64,000 bases of DNA from Pseudobutyrivibrio sp. (lineage in GTDB: Bacteria; Bacillota; Clostridia; Lachnospirales; Lachnospiraceae): NCBI GenBank assembly GCA_017557435.1, contig JAFYYR010000002.1, positions 35,750-99,749 of the forward strand. The letters are read 5' to 3'. The notes under the pieces are model-generated. The model saw nothing but the letters and a program-made list of their open reading frames with translations. It did no database searches and had not been told where the DNA came from. The position numbers and the translations under genes are program-made. Each line of letters starts with the position of its first letter. Position 1 is the first letter of the stretch. Below, piece after piece: positions 7,714 through 16,063 of the stretch.

Positions 7714-9531
7714 ATGGCTAATAGTTTTGGAAGCTTATATGTTGGGGCATCAGGCCTACAGTCTGCATCACATGGATTAAATACAACAGCAAACAACCTT
7801 ACAAACGTTAATACCGAGGGGTATGTACGTCAGCAGGTTGTTTATGAAGATAGAGATTATAGAAAAATAGGTAACGCTTCGGTCAGCACACAGTATGCTG
7901 GCCTCGGCGTGCAAGTAGGAACAATCGTCCATACTCGCGATATCTTTTTAGACAAGGCATATCGTACAGAGAGTGGGCGATATTCTTTTTATCAAGCTAG
8001 CTCAGAGGCAGTGCAGGAGGTTTACACTCATCTGCAGGAGTCTGACGGCGTACAATTTGAGAAAGCCATCGAGGATTTCGAGGGCGCTTTTGAAGAGTTC
8101 GCCAAGGACCCATCAGATACAGTAAACCAGAACCTGGTATTGCAGAAGGCTAGCCTTTTTTTGGCCCGCGCACAGGCGGTTCAAGATGGATTTGAAGACT
8201 ATCAAACTATTATCAATTCTAAAATCAGAGAAAAGCTAGACAGAATCAACGAGATTGGAAAAGAAATAGTTGATTACAATAAAAGAATTCAGGCCATTGA
8301 GGCAGCACATGTTGAAAAAGCTATGGATTTAAGAGATAAGAGAGACCTTCTCTTAGACGAGCTGTCAGGTCTTGTTCGTATGAGCTACAGCGAAGACAAC
8401 ACAGGTGTTGTTAAAGTTGAAATCGAGGGCGTTGAATTTATTGATGAAATCAATTGCCACTACGTAGGTATTTTGACAAACAAGAGAACAGGATATGTGA
8501 CACCATACTGGCCACAGCTTTCTGATCTCAAGCATGAAAATGAAGAGGATAATTACTATTATCCAATTTTTGATACAACAAATGTCAGTGCCGAGAAGAA
8601 CTCAGATATTGGAGAAATCAAAGCACTTATCATGGCAAGAGGAACTGGCTGGAGTAATTACCTTGATTACTTTGATGAGAATGGCCAGTATCTCACACCA
8701 GAAGCATATGAATCTGGAATAGCAAATTCAATTATGATGAATTCTGAGGCAGAGCTTGATACTCTTATTCATCAGCTGGTTACTACAATCAATGATTTGT
8801 ACAGCCCAATTACAGAAGCATCATCAGCATTTGAAAATGCTAAGACAATCAGCTACAAGATTCAGGATGTTAATGGAAATGAGATAACAATTACTGAAGA
8901 CGCTGACAAATTTAGAATTCTTGACGAGAAAAACTGTTCAGTAGGTACTGACGGTAAGCTCCCTCCAAGAGAGCTTTTCGTAAGAAATGGTACAGAAAGA
9001 TACACAGCAAGAGAGATTACTATATACGATGAAAATAATGTAGAAATAGGAACACAGCTTGTATATGCATACAATGAGGAAGACCCAGAGGATACATCAA
9101 TGTGCTATACATTAAAGTCTCTCAAAATAAATGAAGAGCTTGTTAAGCAGGAGTCTTACTTACCACATCGTGTATTTTCTGACCAAAGTCAGATAGATCA
9201 AAAGCTTGGTACAAACCTTAGTTTAATTTGGACAAAGCAGACATTTAACTTGAATCCAAGCGATACAACACCTTGTGGATTCTCAGGATTCTATGTTAAG
9301 TGGATTGGCGAAATTGGTAACACAGGTAGTGTTTACAAGACTACAGCCAAATCCCTTGAGGGCACCAAAGAGGAAATCGAATTTTCTCGCCAGGGTGTCA
9401 TCGGAGTATCTTCAGACGAAGAACTTACAACAATGATTAAATATCAGTCAGCTTACAATGCAGCTAGCCGATATATAAATGTAGTTAACGAAATGATTGA
9501 ACACCTAGTGACATCACTTGGACACGTATAA
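7714..9531 (+). CDS. flgK: Flagellar hook-associated protein FlgK, first copy
   Basis: A 605-residue hook-filament junction protein. The N-terminal rod-type motif (GASGLQSASHGLNTTANNLTN, then NTEGYVRQ) and the C-terminal helix (MIKYQSAYNAASRYINVVNEM) are the paired ends that form the D0/D1 coiled domains; the middle is the variable exposed region. GGAGG precedes the ATG. It is followed after 24 bases by a second, divergent FlgK. The two share termini but differ greatly in the centre, so this is an old paralogue pair rather than a recent duplication. Which is the true junction protein is not decidable from sequence. Confidence 0.93.
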   Translation: MANSFGSLYVGASGLQSASHGLNTTANNLTNVNTEGYVRQQVVYEDRDYRKIGNASVSTQYAGLGVQVGTIVHTRDIFLDKAYRTESGRYSFYQASSEAVQEVYTHLQESDGVQFEKAIEDFEGAFEEFAKDPSDTVNQNLVLQKASLFLARAQAVQDGFEDYQTIINSKIREKLDRINEIGKEIVDYNKRIQAIEAAHVEKAMDLRDKRDLLLDELSGLVRMSYSEDNTGVVKVEIEGVEFIDEINCHYVGILTNKRTGYVTPYWPQLSDLKHENEEDNYYYPIFDTTNVSAEKNSDIGEIKALIMARGTGWSNYLDYFDENGQYLTPEAYESGIANSIMMNSEAELDTLIHQLVTTINDLYSPITEASSAFENAKTISYKIQDVNGNEITITEDADKFRILDEKNCSVGTDGKLPPRELFVRNGTERYTAREITIYDENNVEIGTQLVYAYNEEDPEDTSMCYTLKSLKINEELVKQESYLPHRVFSDQSQIDQKLGTNLSLIWTKQTFNLNPSDTTPCGFSGFYVKWIGEIGNTGSVYKTTAKSLEGTKEEIEFSRQGVIGVSSDEELTTMIKYQSAYNAASRYINVVNEMIEHLVTSLGHV

Positions 9532-9555
9532 GACTTAGGGCAGGAGGAATAGCCT

Positions 9556-11469
9556 ATGTCATCAACATTTTTTGGATTGACGATAGCAGCATCTGGACTG
9601 AATACATCTCAGGCTCAGATCAATACAACTGCAAATAATATTTCAAACGTAAATACAACAGGCTATAGCCGTCAGGTTGTAAATACTGTGGCATCATCTG
9701 CTTTACGTTGCTATCAGAGCTGGGGTACTACTGGTACTGGTGTAGAAGCAACAGGTGTTACTCAGCGCAGAGATTTATACTACGATGAGAAATACTGGAA
9801 CAATCAGTCAGCTCTCGGTTTCTATGACAAAAAGCAGTATTACATGGCTCAGATTGAAGACTATTTCAATGAGAATAACAATAACGCCGGTTTCACAACC
9901 ATTTACACAAAGATGTTTAATGCTATGAGTACTCTTCAGGGTAGCCCAGGAGATGACACAGTTAGAAAGCAGTTTATATCAAATGCTAAGCAGCTTACAG
10001 AGTATTTCAATCAGCTTGCAACTAAGCTTGATGATTTACAGAGTTCTATAAATGATGAAATTAAAACAGCTGTTGATGATATCAACGCTATATCAGAAAA
10101 AGTTGCTATATTAACAAAGCAGATAAACACAATCGAGCAGGGTGGCGGACGTGCTAATGAGCTTCGTGACCAGCGAGCACTTTTGATTGATAATCTTTCA
10201 AAGATAGTAGATGTAAAGGTTCAGGAGACAGAAGTATTAAATAGTAACGACCCTGATATGTACACTGGAGCAACATACTACACTGTATATATCAATGGAC
10301 AGATTCTTGTTGATACATACGAGCACAACACACTTGCAGTTAAGTCTCGCGAGTTAGACCAGAATCATAACCAGACTGATATCGACGGTTTATATGAAAT
10401 CGTTTGGTCAAAGGACGGAGATAGATTTAATGCTACACCAAGTTCAAGCGGTGGTTCGTTAAAGGCCATGTTCGAGGTCCGTGATGGTAACAATAACGAG
10501 AATATGCACGCTACAGTTACAGGTGCTACAGCTAATTCCATCACAATCACAAACTTAAGTATTACCGACATCAATGAACTAAACATGCCTACGAGAGGCT
10601 CACTTGATACAAATAATACTGAGTATACCTATGACAGCTTTTCATTTGAGACAGATGATAATGGCAAGGTTAAGTCAGTGACTTTCTACATCAACCAGAC
10701 ACTTACAGTGGCTGACCAGAACAATTTATATGGTCAGGCTCTTCAGGTAGGTGATGATGTGGATTACATGGGTATTCCTTATTATCAGAATCAGATGAAC
10801 CTGTTCTTAAGAAACTTCTGCGAGAGATTTAACCATATTGAAATCGGACCAGAGGATGATTACACAGTGGACCCACCAATTCTTAGCCCTGACAGAGGCT
10901 ATGATTTAAATGGTGATCCAATGAATGCCTTCTTCATTTCTAGAGATAAAATTGACCTTGCTGTTGAGCATCAGATGAGAGACGGCACAATTAATGCCAC
11001 AATGTATAGTGGTAAGGATTCTGGCGATGATAGCAAAAAATATGAGTCATATTATCTTATGACTGCAAAGAATGTTGGCATCGCTACAAAGATAGATAAG
11101 GATTCTTCAAAGTTTGCTACAACAACACGTGAAAACTACAATTCAGGTGTTGATGCAGCTGATTTAGTAGTAAAGCTTCAGGCTCTTCAGAGCAAGACGA
11201 AGTTATTTAGAGGTGGCGGCGGAAATGCATTCCTCCAGTGTATCTACTCAGATGTAACTGTTGATACTCAGGAGTGTAAGATTTTCCAGACCAACTTTAC
11301 AAACATCGAAAAGACTATAGGCAACCAGCGTACATCAATTTCTGGAGTTGATGAGGATGAAGAGGCTTTAGACTTAATGAAATTCCAGAATGCCTACAAT
11401 TTGGCGTCTAAATGTATTTCTACATTTGCCGAAATATATGATAGGTTGATACTTAATACGGGTGTTTAA
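9556..11469 (+). CDS. flgK: Flagellar hook-associated protein FlgK, second copy
   Basis: A 637-residue FlgK paralogue with ASGLNTSQAQINTTANNISN and NTTGYSRQV at the N-terminus and LMKFQNAYNLASKCISTFAE at the C-terminus, the regions that pack in the axial structure. The central 400 residues contain Asn-, Asp- and Thr-rich segments and little resemblance to the neighbouring FlgK. AGGAGG precedes the ATG at 9556. It is cotranscribed with the first copy and with flgL. Hetero-oligomeric or stage-specific junctions are possible, but that is inference. Confidence 0.92.
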   Translation: MSSTFFGLTIAASGLNTSQAQINTTANNISNVNTTGYSRQVVNTVASSALRCYQSWGTTGTGVEATGVTQRRDLYYDEKYWNNQSALGFYDKKQYYMAQIEDYFNENNNNAGFTTIYTKMFNAMSTLQGSPGDDTVRKQFISNAKQLTEYFNQLATKLDDLQSSINDEIKTAVDDINAISEKVAILTKQINTIEQGGGRANELRDQRALLIDNLSKIVDVKVQETEVLNSNDPDMYTGATYYTVYINGQILVDTYEHNTLAVKSRELDQNHNQTDIDGLYEIVWSKDGDRFNATPSSSGGSLKAMFEVRDGNNNENMHATVTGATANSITITNLSITDINELNMPTRGSLDTNNTEYTYDSFSFETDDNGKVKSVTFYINQTLTVADQNNLYGQALQVGDDVDYMGIPYYQNQMNLFLRNFCERFNHIEIGPEDDYTVDPPILSPDRGYDLNGDPMNAFFISRDKIDLAVEHQMRDGTINATMYSGKDSGDDSKKYESYYLMTAKNVGIATKIDKDSSKFATTTRENYNSGVDAADLVVKLQALQSKTKLFRGGGGNAFLQCIYSDVTVDTQECKIFQTNFTNIEKTIGNQRTSISGVDEDEEALDLMKFQNAYNLASKCISTFAEIYDRLILNTGV

Positions 11470-11554
11470 AAAGGTGATCCTGGATGAGTGTGTCTTCCCG
11501 TTTTCTTGTTAGGCGGTATTCAACCTAGGTCTTATAAAGGAAAGAGGTACTATT

Positions 11555-13117
11555 ATGAGAGTTACAAACAAAATGATAATGAACAACGCAGCTTCAAATA
11601 TCAACTCTACAAAAGAGATTGTAAATCAGCGTAATACTCAGATGACAACTCAGAAAAAGATTGATAAGCCATCAGATGATCCTGTAATTGCAGTTCGTTC
11701 ACTCAGATTGTCTACAACTCTTTCACAGGTAACACAGTACTATCAGAAGAATATTCCTGATGCATCTAGCTGGATTGAGGTTACTGAGACTTCACTTTTA
11801 AATATCAGAGACTTGATTACAGATTGCAAGACTCTTTCTGATAAGGGTGCCAATGGTTCTTTGAATCAGGAAGATAGAAATACAATTATCACTCAGCTTG
11901 AATCTCTTCAGAAGGCTGTTTTCAAAGAGGGAAATGCTGACTATGCTAACCGTACAGTTTTCACTGGTTATAGAACTAACAGTGACTTAGTATTCACAAA
12001 AAATGAGACAGATACTGAGTATCAGATTACTCAGACTCTTTCTATCGAGAAGAATATGGAAGAGCACAGATATTATAACGGAATCACTAAGGTCCCTACT
12101 ACAAAGACAGAGGTTGCAGCAACTAATAATATCAACGATATGGCTCAGACAAACTATTACCGAGTACGTCTCAACTATGATGATGTGCTTTCACGTGACA
12201 ATTTTGTAGTAACAGGCGCAGATGGTAATGAAATAACAGTAGATATTACAGATTTTGCAAATGAGACAGAGTGGGCTGATTACCAGGTGGCAGATGGGGC
12301 AAATCCAGGCGAATTCCTTAAGAAGCAGGGCGAGAAGACTGTACCTGATGATTCCATCTATTTCATTAGAGAGACTGGCGATATCATTTTAGGAAATAAT
12401 ATTGCAGCTCAGCTCAAGGCAGCAGATGCAAAAATTGACATTACATATACTAAAAAAGGATTTAAAGAGGGTGAACTTCGCCCAGAGTATTACTACAACT
12501 GTACAAAGACAGCAGATCCACTTGATGTAAATGTTCCAGTTGAATACAAGAAATTTACACCAGATGGAGAAACTATCCACTATGATATTCAGTATACTGT
12601 TGCAGCAGGACAGACAATAAATATCAATACAGAGGCATCAGATGTATTTAACAGTGATGTTTTACGTGATATTACAGAGATGCTTGATGCGGTCAAGAAT
12701 GCACGAAATGCTCATAACAAGCTTGATGAAATCAAAAAAATGAAGGACGAATCACAGTATGCAAATGAAGATGACCAAGCATACTTAAAGCAGTGGGAGG
12801 ACGCTCTCAAAAAAGAGGTAGATTTCTTTGATGACAACTTGAAAAAACTTTTCTCAACAGAAATAGGCAAAACTGCTAAGTATTGTGATAAAATAAGTTT
12901 AAGTATTACTGATTTGGGTTGTAAGAAAGATTCTTTGGATCTAACTAAGATTCGTGTTGGTGATCAGAGACAGACAGTTCAGGGACTTCAGTCTACAAAT
13001 GATGATGTTGATCTATCTCAGATTATTATTGATTACACAGCGGCTTACACAGCATATCAGGCATCGCTTACAGCAGCTGGAAAGCTGGGCGATTCAACAC
13101 TACTAAATTATCTTTAA
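11555..13117 (+). CDS. flgL: Flagellar hook-associated protein FlgL, long form
   Basis: Second hook-filament junction protein. Its ends match FlgL and flagellin (MRVTNKMIMNNAASNINSTK with KIDKPSDDPV near the start, and a C-terminal helix with DYTAAYTAYQASLTAAGKL). At 520 residues it is about 200 longer than the roughly 300 residues of Bacillus or enterobacterial FlgL; the excess is a central acidic, Thr-rich insertion between about residues 150 and 380, where the surface-exposed domain lies. A GGAAAGAGG ribosome binding site precedes the ATG. An 85-base gap separates it from flgK, without a clear terminator. Flagellin itself is not in the window. Confidence 0.92.
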   Translation: MRVTNKMIMNNAASNINSTKEIVNQRNTQMTTQKKIDKPSDDPVIAVRSLRLSTTLSQVTQYYQKNIPDASSWIEVTETSLLNIRDLITDCKTLSDKGANGSLNQEDRNTIITQLESLQKAVFKEGNADYANRTVFTGYRTNSDLVFTKNETDTEYQITQTLSIEKNMEEHRYYNGITKVPTTKTEVAATNNINDMAQTNYYRVRLNYDDVLSRDNFVVTGADGNEITVDITDFANETEWADYQVADGANPGEFLKKQGEKTVPDDSIYFIRETGDIILGNNIAAQLKAADAKIDITYTKKGFKEGELRPEYYYNCTKTADPLDVNVPVEYKKFTPDGETIHYDIQYTVAAGQTININTEASDVFNSDVLRDITEMLDAVKNARNAHNKLDEIKKMKDESQYANEDDQAYLKQWEDALKKEVDFFDDNLKKLFSTEIGKTAKYCDKISLSITDLGCKKDSLDLTKIRVGDQRQTVQGLQSTNDDVDLSQIIIDYTAAYTAYQASLTAAGKLGDSTLLNYL

Positions 13118-13138
13118 TTCGCAGGAGGAGAAGGGACG

Positions 13139-13591
13139 ATGCGCGTAAAAACTAGATTGTTTGGCGAAATTGAAATTGTTGATGACAAGATCATCAATCT
13201 CGTTCATGGACTAATAGGTTTTCCAGACATGAAGAGATACACCCTTATTTTTGATGAGGAGAAGAAAAACAAGGGCAACATCATGTGGCTTCAATCCCTT
13301 GATGAGACGGATTTTGCAATGCCAGTTATGCTTCCACATCTTGTGAAGCCTGACTATGCACCACAGCTTAATGAGGATTCACTTCAGCAGCTAGGAGATC
13401 TTACACCAGAGAATACTTATGTATTAGTTACTGTTAGAGTTCCTAAGAACCCTAAGGAAGCCTCTATTAATCTTAAGGCTCCTATTATTATCAATGCCGA
13501 CACAAATGTGGGCGACCAGATAATAATTGAGGGCTCAGAACCAGTCCGTTATTTGATTCATGATGCAATACACGGAAAGGATGGTGAGTAG
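13139..13591 (+). CDS. fliW: Flagellar assembly factor FliW
   Basis: A 150-residue protein that in Bacillus binds either flagellin or CsrA, so that free flagellin releases FliW's inhibition of CsrA and shuts down flagellin translation. Family features seen are the opening MRVKTRLFGEIEIVDDKII, the segment GLIGFPDMKRYTLI, and the region PKNPKEASINLKAPIIINAD. AGGAGG precedes the ATG. Only two bases separate its stop codon from csrA, consistent with the known FliW-CsrA partnership. Confidence 0.96.
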   Translation: MRVKTRLFGEIEIVDDKIINLVHGLIGFPDMKRYTLIFDEEKKNKGNIMWLQSLDETDFAMPVMLPHLVKPDYAPQLNEDSLQQLGDLTPENTYVLVTVRVPKNPKEASINLKAPIIINADTNVGDQIIIEGSEPVRYLIHDAIHGKDGE

Positions 13592-13593
13592 CG

Positions 13594-13827
13594 ATGTTGG
13601 CATTAACACGAAAAACAGGCGATGCAATTATGATCAACAACAACATCGAGATTACAGTCCTTGAGGTTCGCGGTGATCAGGTTAAAATTGGTATTTCAGC
13701 ACCAAAAGAAGTATCTATCTACAGAAAAGAAGTATATTTAGAGATTCAGAAGGAAAACGAGGCAGCAACAGAGGCTGCTCAGGCAATCAGCTTAGACGAT
13801 ATCGAAGCTCTCAAGAATCTCTTATAA
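13594..13827 (+). CDS. csrA: Translational regulator CsrA
   Basis: A 77-residue RNA-binding protein that blocks ribosome access on target mRNAs, chiefly flagellin mRNA in Gram-positive bacteria. It shows the canonical core: MLALTRKTGDAIMI, then ITVLEVRGDQVKIGI and APKEVSIYRKEVY, with the key arginine of the 'YRKE' strand intact. It is slightly longer at the acidic C-terminus than the 61-residue E. coli protein. It is the last gene of the flagellar operon and is followed by a clear terminator. Confidence 0.97.
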   Translation: MLALTRKTGDAIMINNNIEITVLEVRGDQVKIGISAPKEVSIYRKEVYLEIQKENEAATEAAQAISLDDIEALKNLL

Positions 13828-13850
13828 AATCAATATTTATAAAAGATAAT

Positions 13851-13877
13851 GGCGGTCAGATAACTGGCCGCCTTTTA
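13851..13877 (+). terminator. Terminator of the flgM-csrA operon
   Basis: Stem GGCGGTCA (13851-13858) with TGGCCGCC (13865-13872), one wobble pair, followed by TTTT. Confidence 0.85.
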
Positions 13878-13899
13878 TGCTATAATTGTATATAAGTGG

Positions 13900-13911
13900 G
13901 AACAAATGTTT
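13900..13911 (+). promoter_or_regulatory. LexA/DinR-type SOS box at the uvrB promoter
   Basis: GAACAAATGTTT fits the Gram-positive SOS box GAACRNRYGTTY at every position and overlaps the first bases of the -35 element of uvrB, the arrangement expected for LexA repression of this DNA-repair gene. Confidence 0.75.
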
Positions 13912-13937
13912 GACATATTGACAGGCTGTGATATAAT
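13910..13937 (+). promoter_or_regulatory. uvrB promoter
   Basis: TTGACA at 13910-13915, a 16-base spacer and TATAAT at 13932-13937 preceded by TGA (extended -10). Both hexamers are perfect, so the promoter should be strong when derepressed. Confidence 0.85.
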
Positions 13938-13978
13938 TCTTTCATACGATTGTGTGCAATTAATTATTGGTGATTAAA

Positions 13979-15967
13979 ATGGATTTTAAATTACATTCAG
14001 AATATAAACCTACAGGTGATCAGCCTCAGGCTATTGAGGATTTGGTGAGAGGTTTTAAGGAAGGCAATCAGATGCAGACACTGCTTGGTGTTACAGGCTC
14101 TGGTAAGACATTTACCATGGCTAATGTAATAGAGCAGCTTAATAAGCCGACTCTTATTATCGCCCACAATAAGACACTTGCAGGTCAGCTTTACAGCGAG
14201 TTCAAGGAATTTTTCCCTGAGAATGCTGTGGAGTATTTTGTATCTTACTACGATTACTATCAGCCGGAGGCCTATGTGCCTAGCACTGATACATATATTG
14301 CTAAGGATTCATCTATTAATGATGAGATAGATAAGCTGCGTCTTTCTGCCACAGCTTCACTTTCTGAGCGACGAGACGTAATTATTGTGTCATCGGTTTC
14401 TTGTATTTATGGTATTGGTGAGCCTGATGATTTCCAGAACATGATGGTAAGCCTTCGTCCTGGCGATTTTAAGGACAGAGATGATGTTATTCACGAGCTG
14501 ATTAACATCCAGTACATGCGCAATGACATGGATTTTGACCGTGGTACATTTAGAGTTCGAGGAGATGTGTTAGAGGTAATCCCTGCCATCACTAAGGACT
14601 ACGCCATCCGCATTGAGTTCTTTGGAGATGAAATCGATAGAATTTGTGAGACGGATATTATGACAGGTCAGGTAAAAAGAGAGCTTGAGCATGTGGCCAT
14701 TTTCCCTGCCAGTCACTATGTTATTCCTCAGGACAAAATCAACTCAGCCTGCGCTAGCATTGAGGCGGAACTGGAGGAGCGAGTTAAGTTTTTCAAGTCA
14801 GAGGATAAATTAATCGAGGCTCAGCGAATTGCAGAGCGTACTAATTTTGATATAGAGATGCTTCGTGAGACAGGATTCTGCTCCGGCATTGAGAATTACA
14901 GTAGGCACATGACTAGCCAGCAGCCTGGTGAGCCACCTAAGTGTCTTATTGATTATTTCGGTGACGATTTCTTGATTATCGTAGATGAGAGTCATATTAC
15001 ATTGCCACAGGTGCGAGGTATGTTTGCAGGTGATCAGGCCAGAAAGCGTACCCTTGTGGAGTATGGATTTAGACTTCCATCTGCACTTGATAACAGACCT
15101 CTTAATTTCGGTGAGTTTGAGTCTAAGCTTGACCAGATTATGTTTGTTTCCGCTACACCTGGTGAGTACGAAGAGGAGCATGAGATGCTTCGTACGGAGC
15201 AGGTTATCAGACCTACAGGACTGCTTGATCCTGAGGTGGAGGTGCGCCCTGTAGAGGGTCAGATTGATGACCTTTACAAGGAGATTAAAAAGGAAACAGC
15301 TGGCGGCCACAAGGTAATGATTACTACACTGACTAAGCGTATGGCGGAGGATTTGACAGACTATCTTGCTGAGCTTGGCGTTCGTGTTAAATACATGCAT
15401 TCAGATATTGATACCATGGAGAGAGCAGAGATAATCAGGGATTTACGACTTGATGTGTTCGATGTTCTAGTAGGTATCAATTTGCTTCGAGAGGGTCTTG
15501 ATATTCCAGAGATTACGCTGGTTGCTATTTTAGATGCAGATAAGGAGGGCTTCCTTCGTAGTGAGCGCTCCCTGATTCAGACTATCGGTCGTGCTGCAAG
15601 AAATAGTGAGGGCCATGTTATAATGTATGCCGATACCATGACAGAGTCCATGGAGAAGGCCATCAGCGAGACTGAGCGTCGTCGTCAGATTCAGATGGCA
15701 TATAATGAGGCTCACGGCATCACTCCTACCACTATCCAGAAATCAGTCAGAGAGCTTATTTCAATTGGAAAAGCTATCGCTAAAAAGGAACTTCAGTTTA
15801 AGAAGGACCCAGAGGAAATGGATAGTAAGGAGCTTGAGAAGCTTATTGCTGACATTCAGAAGAAGATGAAGAAGGCCGCAGCTGAGCTTAACTTCGAGGC
15901 TGCAGCTGAGTATCGTGACAAGATGGTAGAACTTAAACAGATGATGCAGCAGATGTCAGAAGAGTAG
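13979..15967 (+). CDS. uvrB: Excinuclease ABC subunit B
   Basis: DNA-damage-verifying helicase of nucleotide excision repair. The 662-residue product shows Walker A GVTGSGKT, the damage-gripping beta-hairpin with [12 protein letters not shown], the DESH box ([12 protein letters not shown]), helicase motif VI (QTIGRAARN) and a C-terminal UVR domain ([14 protein letters not shown]) for contact with UvrC and UvrA. I use ATG 13979 because the protein then begins [19 protein letters not shown], the standard UvrB start; a TTG twelve bases earlier is also in frame. GGTGAT is the only ribosome binding site. It lies 96 bases before uvrA. Confidence 0.98.
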   Translation: MDFKLHSEYKPTGDQPQAIEDLVRGFKEGNQMQTLLGVTGSGKTFTMANVIEQLNKPTLIIAHNKTLAGQLYSEFKEFFPENAVEYFVSYYDYYQPEAYVPSTDTYIAKDSSINDEIDKLRLSATASLSERRDVIIVSSVSCIYGIGEPDDFQNMMVSLRPGDFKDRDDVIHELINIQYMRNDMDFDRGTFRVRGDVLEVIPAITKDYAIRIEFFGDEIDRICETDIMTGQVKRELEHVAIFPASHYVIPQDKINSACASIEAELEERVKFFKSEDKLIEAQRIAERTNFDIEMLRETGFCSGIENYSRHMTSQQPGEPPKCLIDYFGDDFLIIVDESHITLPQVRGMFAGDQARKRTLVEYGFRLPSALDNRPLNFGEFESKLDQIMFVSATPGEYEEEHEMLRTEQVIRPTGLLDPEVEVRPVEGQIDDLYKEIKKETAGGHKVMITTLTKRMAEDLTDYLAELGVRVKYMHSDIDTMERAEIIRDLRLDVFDVLVGINLLREGLDIPEITLVAILDADKEGFLRSERSLIQTIGRAARNSEGHVIMYADTMTESMEKAISETERRRQIQMAYNEAHGITPTTIQKSVRELISIGKAIAKKELQFKKDPEEMDSKELEKLIADIQKKMKKAAAELNFEAAAEYRDKMVELKQMMQQMSEE

Positions 15968-16063
15968 TTTATTATCTTGAGACATCTAATAACATGAGGG
16001 ATTTGTTTGCAAATTCCCAAGGATTATTAGACTTGTGAAACAAGTTTTTATGAGGATATAGAA

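Noticed and set aside
14810-15400. 196-residue minus-strand reading frame inside uvrB
   Set aside because: It is antisense to a highly conserved part of uvrB, lacks a ribosome binding site, and its composition (His, Leu, Ser, Thr rich) is that of a mirror of the real gene.
16031-16050. Terminator between uvrB and uvrA
   Set aside because: ACTTGT/ACAAGT with TTTTTA is only a six-pair AT-rich stem; it may weaken read-through, but I would not call it a terminator.
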